This document shows, piece after piece, positions 57,429 through 64,000 of a stretch of DNA of 64,000 bases. Position 1 is the stretch's first letter. Each line of letters begins with the position of its first letter. The notes beneath the pieces were generated by a model that worked only from the letters and a program-made list of their open reading frames with translations, was not told the DNA's origin and did no database searches. The position numbers were made by a program, and so were the translations under genes. The stretch is from UBA7396 sp047637875 (lineage in GTDB: Bacteria > Patescibacteriota > Gracilibacteria > BD1-5 > UBA6164): the NCBI GenBank assembly GCA_047637875.1, contig JBLJBH010000016.1, positions 38,073 to 102,072 on the forward strand, read 5' to 3'.

Positions 57429-59018
57429 TTAATTTTTTTTATTTAGCCTTTTATTCAGTAAAATCTTTCTAATACGATCTATATTTAAAATATCTGTTTC
57501 ACTTAATCACAATCTTTTTCACAAAAGATATTTATCATTTTCTCTAATAATATCCTCAATATTATCTAAATCGTACTTATGAAATTTATTTAAATTACTT
57601 TCTGGAATATCATTAAAAAATGGAATAGGAAGTTTTTTAAATTCATTTGGTGTCACCTCTAATACTCATCATCAATATGTTCTTCATCATAGTTCCATCA
57701 TCATTAAAGTAAAAGAATTATAAAAACAATATTGAAACTCCTTTTCAAATCATGGAATACTGAGTGTGATTCTGTATCAAGAGTCCGTGATATTAATTTT
57801 TTCAGGATTATATATGAGTTTTGGAGCTATATGACTTCTTTTAAAAAATAACAGTTTTGCTCACCAAATATTTGGAGTATTGTACCAATGAGGTTTATAA
57901 GTATTAACCTTATATCTCTTATGAATATTTTGATTTTCTCATATTTTTAAGTACTTTAATAACTTTTCATCTATTGCCTCTCATTTTATAGACAATCAAT
58001 AACAAGGCTTATTTTCTTTTTCTATCTTAATAAAATCTTCCTGTAAAAATTGTAAATTATTTTTAATATAATATCATTTTCTGATTATAGGAAATATAAA
58101 ATCTTCTAATCAATATCTTTCTACATCTTCTTTTGAAATGATAAAAAAATCATTCGCTCAAGTTACTATTCCTGTCTGAGACTTACTAAAATCATTAATG
58201 TTTTGAAATTTACGACTAATAAGATTAATAAACTCAATATCTTCCGATTTTAACTCAGTTCAAAGTTCTTTTTGAGATAAAAATTCAAAATTTTTATTAC
58301 TCAATTCTATATCATCAAGTTCAAAAGATTCTCTACTTGTTCACTTAATCTTTATTTGTCATGAAAAAGTTCACTCAATCTCATGTTCTTTATAAGCAAA
58401 AATAACAACTGTATTTTGTCATGCGTCTCAGAAAATTACTTTATCTAATGAAAAAATTTCTAATCTTCTAAATTTTTTCTGTAAAAATTCAAGTGTGTCT
58501 TTCGCATAATTTACCCTAACGAGTTCTTCAGGTATAACAAAAACCATAATTCCATCATCTTCTAATAAATATTCTGATTTATAAATAAATGCTGGCCAAA
58601 TATTTTGAACTCTTTTTTTATCAAATCAAGCATATTTATACCACTCATGACATGAGTCTTTTTGTTCATCAGATAAATATTTTTTATGAATATATGGTGG
58701 ATTTCAAATAATGTAATCAAATTTACTTTCAAATGTAATACTTAAAAAGTCTCATAAGAAATTTTTTACATTCAAACTTCAGCAAAAAGAAGAAGCTTTT
58801 TTTAAAGCATCTTCATTAATGTCAGCTAATGATATTTCATTTATCTTTGATTTAAATTTAGATTTTTGAATACTCCTCACAAATACACCATCTCAACAAC
58901 TTGGCTCTAATAAGTTTAGATTTTTTTTTCACTTTAAGTTTTTTTCTAAATAACTAACTATAAAGTCTGAGAGCCATTCAGGAGTATAATATGAGCCTGT
59001 TTCTTTTTTATTATTCAT
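57429..59018 (-). CDS. N6-adenine DNA methyltransferase, Eco57I/TaqI-like (529 aa)
   Basis: Class gamma-type amino-methyltransferase: motif X region TGSYYTPEWLSDFIV, SAM motif I LLEPSCGDGVFV (38-47) and catalytic motif IV NPPY (106-109). The C-terminal part with KSQTGIVTGANDFFII and HWYNTPNIGGAKLLFFKR is a target-recognition region typical of Eco57I-like enzymes. It would methylate adenine in a specific site. Last gene of the operon; its start overlaps the HNH gene by 8 nt. No separate restriction endonuclease gene is present other than the HNH protein. Confidence 0.9.
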
Positions 59019-59616
59019 ATGTGTTAATTTCTTGTAGTTTTAATTCTCCCAATTGGGTGATAATATTACGGTGTATTTTTTGTAAAGAAGAATTTGATTT
59101 TTCATCCAATAACCTTCTTATATGTGACTCAAGTTTAATTATTCTGTACATTTTCCAATGTATAGAATGAATTGGTAACCATAATTTTAAGGTTTCCTTA
59201 ATATAGCTAGCAAGCTCTGGATTATAATCTGATACCACAATACTTCATCATGAAGTTCTATGAAATAGTTTAGAATACTCTTCACTTACAGGATCTACAA
59301 ATCAAATTTTCCCATCATTATGTATTAATCCATCTTCGGTTGGCCAAATGTTAGATTTAGCACCATTACAAAAAGCACAAGAATAAACTAAGTTTTCATA
59401 AATATTATCCTCTACTTTATTTTTAAATTTACTAGGATCTTTAGGTTTTCTAGGTACAAAATGATCAATAGCAAATCCAACTCTAATCTTATCATATGTA
59501 TCACAATATCAACATTTAAACTTAAAATCTTCTCTCAAGGGTTTTCTATATGATTGATAATTTTTACATCTTCTTCTGCTTCTTCTGGTAGGATGAATTT
59601 CTCTAAATTTATGCAT
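59011..59616 (-). CDS. HNH endonuclease of the sensor operon (201 aa)
   Basis: HNH/beta-beta-alpha-Me nuclease. Zinc ligands Cys35-x2-Cys38 and Cys80-x2-Cys83, active-site Asp51-His52 (AIDHFVPRK), Asn75 and the finishing CAFCNGAKSNIWP. Overlaps both neighbours by 8 nt (receiver upstream, methyltransferase downstream), so the products are made in fixed ratio. It is the likely DNA-cutting effector of the operon. Only one or two UGA-Gly occur in the domain, including Gly36 of CGYC. Confidence 0.88.
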
Positions 59617-60241
59617 CTTCTCAGAGTTTATGTAATAAAGTTTCTGTAAGCGTTATAATATCATCTAATTTTTTATTAGTTGATAAAACATAAAAACTAG
59701 AACTCGTTAAGTCTCATTTTGTTTCTGATAAAAATTTATTTACTTCAACATATCTATTTTCTTCTTCTGGGGTTAAAACATTTGCATCTTTTTTTTCTAT
59801 CAATTGCCTTAACTCTTCTTCATATGCAATCAAACTACTTTTATATTTTTCAATTAACTTTGTGATTTGTTTTTTAAATATTTGTAATTGTTCTGAATCC
59901 TTTACTATTTTCTTTGAAAAAACTATTTCAGGTTTATTAATATGGTTCAATGCATCTGAACTATCAGTAGTTGATATCAGAAATGGAAAATGTGGATTAA
60001 TTTGATTAATTGCTTCCTCTAACTTCTCTCAATTATATGGTAATTTTGCGTCTAAAGAAAAATCTACAATTAATAAATCTAATTGTTGCTCCAATGCTAA
60101 TAAAATAAGTTGATTAGGAGCTAAGTTAGCATATTTACTTGCATCTATAAATATTGTTTCAAACTCATCACTAAAATTATCATAAAACCGTATTCATTGT
60201 GTGTCAGATTCATCAATGAATCATAATTTATATTTTGACAT
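59609..60241 (-). CDS. Receiver-like signalling protein (210 aa)
   Basis: Receiver-domain layout without recognisable DNA-binding part: acidic pair Asp10-Glu11 (GFIDESDT), phosphoacceptor candidate Asp60 in LLIVDFSLD, the Thr/Ser strand FLISTTDSSD, and the Lys strand IVFSKKI. A coiled coil (KQITKLIEKYKSSLIAYEEE) and a C-terminal helical tail follow. It fits the Pfam family I recall as Response_reg_2, found beside histidine-kinase-like proteins in predicted conflict systems. It starts 3 bp after the sensor stop and probably takes its phosphate from it. Confidence 0.65.
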
Positions 60242-60244
60242 AAG

Positions 60245-62584
60245 TTAGATATTTTTATTAATATAAAAAGATATTTTTACTCAAAATCAATCATTTATCT
60301 CTGTTATCTTTATTTTAGATTTATTGTAATCATTTATTACGGTTTTTACAAGATACATTCATAATCAGGTTCAAATAACTTTACCATTTTTATCTTTTCT
60401 AGAGCTTTCAAATGCGTTAAAAATAACATCTGGATCTTTTTTATATTCTTCTGGTAATCACACTCCATTATCATTGAATTCAATATGAATAAAGTCTTCG
60501 TCATAACTCCATTGAATTTTGATAATATTTGACTTTTCTCACAATTTAAATGCCTTTATAGAGTTTGAAAGTAGATTATTAAATATAGTGTCCAAATCAA
60601 CTTCAAATGCTTTTATCTTTATATCATGATCAGAGCTTGACAATATCTGTAACTCTATATTTTTCTCATCCAAAATACTACTCCAAGTATCATAAAACTT
60701 TTGAAAATATTCTGAAATATTAATAGTTACTCTTTCTCTTTTATCTCTTTTTATTCCGTTAATTGAATATTTAAGCCATTGCTGTATTTTAAAATCCTCT
60801 TTTTCTATCAAATCAATTCTATAATAAGGATTTTCAAAATCAGTTAGATTTTCACACTGCTCAATAGGCAAAAATTTAACAAGTATTTTTCTTAATCATT
60901 TTGCTCTAGAATCCAAACTTAATTCGATATTTCATAATTCATGAGAAAATGATGAAACCATCAATCAAACACTTGCTAATCATCTTAACATTTTGATTTC
61001 TTCATCTTTTTCTTTTACCTCCTCTTCTAAAACATCAGTTGCCTCAATTAATCATCTAATATTTTCTGAGCTCACTAATTCATCAACATTATTACTCTTT
61101 CTATTTTCAAAAGTATTTTTAGAAATAAACTTTGTTTTTATTTCTTTTGCAAATTCCTTTGTTTTTTCCCTTTCATTATTTTTTTTATATAATTCTGACA
61201 AATTATACATTATTGTGTTTCTATCAGTCTCAAAAATTCTAATTAAATCTAAAATAATATTTTTAAATAATGCGAATTCTGCATTTTCTTGTATTCACTC
61301 TCTTCAAGATTTATCATTAAAAGAATCGTTAAATACTCTCGAGATGTTAATAACACCAGAAACTTGATTTGGCCTTATCTTGTATCATCATAATCTTTGT
61401 CATGCTCAAGCAGGACTTTTAGCCTGCCTATCTCATAATCTTAACCAATCATCTCCATTTTCTCAATATGGTCTTATTCTAAATCAATCTCTATAAATTT
61501 TAATTCATCAAAATTTATCCAACCAATTAGAACGAATAGCTTTATTTATATTTAAATATGGGTATTTTTTAGAGTCTTCGTCATCATCACTAATTCTATT
61601 TTTTATAAAAAAGTATTCGAAATTAAACTTTCATATATGATTTAATAAATCTTTATCTATATCTTTATATTTATCAAGCAGAGATATTTTTGTTTTATAA
61701 AATCCTTGTTTCATGGTTGCTAAATCATATGGAAATTGTCACATTTTATCTATATCAAATAGTCCTAAATAATCCTTCTCTAGTTTTTCAACATCAAGTT
61801 CATTTCTATAAACTTCTAGTTCAATATCCATTTGATCATTTCATAAATAATTTACTACTACCTTATAATCATATTCATCATAATCCGCTGTATTAACTTC
61901 TCAGTACTTTGCATTTTTAACATCACTAAAAAGTGATATCGAAAATAAAACTGACTGTGTCGGAGGAACTAATATTTCTAAGTTTTCATACAAACTATCT
62001 ATTTCAGAAAGTTCCCATTTATCTCTTAAGTTAGAAATCTTAATAATTGTTCATGAGTTTATTTTCAAGTTATTAATATAACTTTTTACAAGTTCAAAAC
62101 CTTCAAATTCCTGAGATAAAAATTTTTGTAAGGTAAAATTAGGAATATTATCATCTAATTCAGCTCAAATATTAGATATAGAATCCCCTGTATCAAAATC
62201 TGACCAATTAACCTTCCAATACAATCATTTATTTTCTGTTTTATCCACCGTATACATTTCAGCAAGAGATCATAATCTATCCAATGCAAATCTTCATATT
62301 CATTTTGCTCAAGATTTTATTCTTTTTCAATTACTTTCAAAATTTATAAACTTATTATCTGTTCATATTTTCATCCAATTATCTTCAATTTTTTTCCTAT
62401 TCATTCAGTCACCATTATCAATAATATAAAGACTATGATTTAAAAAAATAATAACCACATTTTTAGCATCAGCATCATAAGAGTTTTTTACTAACTCAAC
62501 TATTGCTCAGTTCGCATTTGCAAAATTTTCTTGTCAAATCAATTTTGCTGTTCTTGCTGAAACAATGAAAGGAATTTTTTCCAT
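60245..62584 (-). CDS. Double-GHKL sensor histidine kinase-like protein (779 aa)
   Basis: The N-terminal GHKL ATPase of Hsp90/MORC style has NGAIVELVKNSYDADA (Asn34), DNGDGM (56-61) and KGIGRFALDRLG. A large middle region is unassigned. Then follows a histidine-kinase core: coiled coil (EATDVLEEEVKEKDEEIKML), H-box SSFSHELGNIELSL with His548, N-box FNNLLSNSIKAF, G1 NDNGVGLPEE and G2 GTGLGMYLV. No membrane span, so it senses something in the cytoplasm. Two nucleotide-binding domains in one protein, next to a receiver, a nuclease and a methyltransferase, suggest a damage- or phage-sensing switch. The start codon abuts a 46-bp palindrome. Confidence 0.85.
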
Positions 62585-62630
62585 AATAAATAAAATTCTG
62601 AAGTAAATTTACTTCAGAATTTTATTTATT
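62585..62630. promoter_or_regulatory. 46-bp perfect palindrome at the sensor start codon
   Basis: Perfect dyad centred between 62607 and 62608; the core is TTCTGAAGTAAA and its complement. It ends exactly at the ATG of the sensor gene, and it starts 34 bp after the XRE stop. It could be an operator for the XRE protein, a terminator/attenuator hairpin (U-rich after the stem), or both. Confidence 0.75.
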
Positions 62631-62664
62631 TATTTCTAAAAATCAAAAAAACTTTAAATTTCCT

Positions 62665-62865
62665 CTAAAACAACTCTTTCACCTCAACCTCTAAACTCAC
62701 AGCAATTTTCTCCAAACTTAAAATACTTGGATTTACCTTTCCAGATTCCACATTCGATAAAAATGATCTATCAAGTCAAGTAAGTTCACTCAGCTTCACT
62801 TGGCTTATTTTTTTATTTTTTCTTATTGTTTTTATATTTCATCAAATTGTTTCTAAAATATTCAT
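62665..62865 (-). CDS. XRE-family regulator (66 aa)
   Basis: A single Cro/C1-type helix-turn-helix: KTIRKNKKISQVKLSELTGL, DRSFLSNVESGKVNPSILSL, and the final helix EKIAVSLEVEVKELF. First gene before the sensor operon on the same strand, with an 80-bp gap that holds the palindrome. Probably controls the operon and itself, as XRE regulators of restriction-modification systems do. Confidence 0.92.
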
Positions 62866-62992
62866 AGAAAATGTTTTAAGCAATATTTTATTTTATAATA
62901 TTAAAAAAAATCTAAAAATCAAACTCACTCATTTTGTTTTTAAAAGAACATATCTATAATAAGGATACAATTTATTCTTTAAAATACAATTT

Positions 62993-63589
62993 ATGGATTT
63001 ATTTATAATTATAGGGTGGTTTGTTCTAAGTTTTTGATTTCTATCACTTTGATATTTTGCGTGGAAAAACAAGAAGCCATATAAAAAGATGTTTAGTAAC
63101 ATATTGGAAGCAAAAGAAATAGAAAAATCTATTTTGATTATTACTTTATGATTATTATTTTTCTCTTGAGTTGACGCTAATATTTCAAGAAATACATCAG
63201 AAAAAACTTATAAACATCAAGTTCGTCCGTATTTAATGTTAGAGTCTATAAGCAATAACTGAGAGATTATTGTAAAAAACTACTGATTAAATATATGACT
63301 CAATATTACACATAATCTCTATTATACGAAAGATAATGGAGCAATACTAGCTGAAACTCAGAATAATAACATTATATGACCAAACTCAATAATTACAGTC
63401 AATAATAATATGGATAATGTAGAACTTTCAGAAATTTGTATTGAATACACAGATATTGAAAATAATCCATATCACACTATATGAATAATTAATAACAACA
63501 AAGTTAGATTATCGGATATATGAGAATGAGACTGTCAAGTATGAAGAAAATTATTCAATAAAAAATATTTTAGAAGTTCCTTTAATTAA
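62993..63589 (+). CDS. Membrane protein with extracytoplasmic domain (198 aa)
   Basis: Two hydrophobic segments (residues about 3-22 and 48-62) are followed by a predicted beta-rich soluble domain (PYLMLESISNNGEIIVKN, then VELSEICIEYTD), rich in Asn, as in small membrane-bound accessory proteins. Divergent from the XRE gene and flanked by two copies of it. No family recognised. Confidence 0.65.
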
Positions 63590-63686
63590 AAATAAGTCAA
63601 GTAAGCTCACTCAGCTTCACTTGACTTATTTTTTTACTTTTTCTTATACTTTTTACATTTCCTCAAATAGTTTCTAAAATACTCAT
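63582..63686 (-). pseudogene. Truncated second copy of the XRE gene
   Basis: 34 codons from ATG 63684-63686. The first 30 residues nearly match the full XRE protein (ILETIGGNVKSIRKSKKISQ, then VKLSELTGL), after which the frame ends in TAA where the membrane-protein gene's 3' end is reached. The similarity extends upstream into the promoter region. This is a partial duplication, not a working HTH. Confidence 0.8.
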
Positions 63687-63779
63687 AAAAATTGCTTAAA
63701 TAATATTACACTCTATAATATAAAAAACTTCAAAAAAATAAAACTCTCAATTTTGTAGTATAAAAACAACATAATAAAT

Positions 63780-63807
63780 TTGACATCAGCTCTTTTTTGC
63801 ATATATT
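63780..63807 (+). promoter_or_regulatory. Strong promoter before the structured RNA
   Basis: Consensus TTGACA at 63780-63785 and TATATT at 63802-63807, 16-bp spacer. Initiation near 63814 would coincide with the first base of the long hairpin. Confidence 0.65.
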
Positions 63808-63813
63808 ACGTGT

Positions 63814-63927
63814 GCCAAAATAATTTTAATATTACTATCTTTTTCATTCTGATAAAGAACAGAAAGGGGCAATTTATTGCTCTACCCTTTTTTCTGTATC
63901 AGAATGTAGGATTAAAATTGTTTTGGC
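63814..63927 (+). ncRNA. Structured RNA candidate
   Basis: The 63690-64000 region has no credible gene. It contains three stacked stems: outer GCCAAAATAATTTTAAT (63814-63830) with ATTAAAATTGTTTTGGC (63911-63927); middle CATTCTGATA (63845-63854) with TATCAGAATG (63897-63906), exactly complementary; inner CAGAAAGGG with CCCTTTTTTCTG (63860-63896) capped by CAATTTATTG. Internal bulges separate the stems. A single long irregular rod with a central bubble recalls 6S RNA in outline, but it is shorter and I cannot place it in a family. Confidence 0.5.
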
Positions 63928-64000
63928 GAACATTTAAGAGCATAGATTGAACTGAACCCATAAAAGTGTAGAAGAAATAAAAAAGGGTTAGATTAAATTT

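Overview
The window is AT-rich DNA in which UGA must be read as an amino acid. Read with the standard code almost every gene breaks into fragments. Read with UGA as glycine (translation table 25) the same stretches become long continuous ORFs that end only in TAA or TAG. At invariant glycine positions UGA sits exactly where Gly is required: the ABC-F Walker A motif (GAGKST), the uracil-DNA glycosylase motif GQDPYH, HrcA SAGR and the prepilin processing region. This is the code of the candidate phyla Absconditabacteria (SR1) and Gracilibacteria (BD1-5); the window does not decide between them. Shine-Dalgarno motifs are rare ahead of the genes. Compact rho-independent hairpins are common, often shared by convergent genes.

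Layout. 0-5.4 kb: two small divergent genes, then a three-gene operon of large coiled-coil/membrane proteins of unknown role. 5.5-13.2 kb: a mobile element with two large serine recombinases, a Rep_trans-type rolling-circle initiator, a palindrome-rich origin-like region and a HEPN-like protein; its right-hand recombinase ends inside the 3' end of a tRNA-Glu gene. 13.2-18.8 kb: housekeeping genes (rplK, ttcA, rlmH, proS, comM/yifB). 19-30.2 kb: surface proteins, namely a giant prepilin-headed protein with Cys-rich, LamG-like and phage-like repeats, a small atypical ORF, and a 2343-aa S-layer-anchored alpha-2-macroglobulin. 30.3-35.5 kb: chorismate mutase, a Nudix gene broken by an in-frame TAG, a GNAT, a glutamine-amidotransferase-like hydrolase, ABC-F and ung. 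35.6-43.2 kb: a second operon with the same plan as the one at 1.3-5.4 kb (about 105-aa helical protein followed by a giant membrane protein), plus a third coiled-coil protein. 43.2-53.4 kb: an SPL-type radical SAM protein, cell-wall amidase, trpS, an HD-domain protein, a glycosyltransferase, hrcA, trxA, a phosphoesterase, a TM-HNH-WYL-like protein and a lipoprotein.

53.4-63.9 kb is a defence/mobility island: a nested inverted-repeat element, a ParE-like toxin with a small antitoxin, a RhuM-Fic protein, a third serine recombinase, and a tightly overlapping four-gene operon made of a double-ATPase histidine-kinase-like sensor, a receiver-like protein, an HNH nuclease and an N6-adenine methyltransferase. 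An XRE regulator precedes the operon, and a 46-bp perfect palindrome touches the sensor start codon. A truncated second copy of the XRE gene lies beyond a small membrane protein. The window closes with a promoter-driven structured RNA candidate. The four-gene operon is the best candidate for an undescribed or little-described system: the sensor and receiver could gate a nuclease while the methyltransferase marks self DNA (inference).
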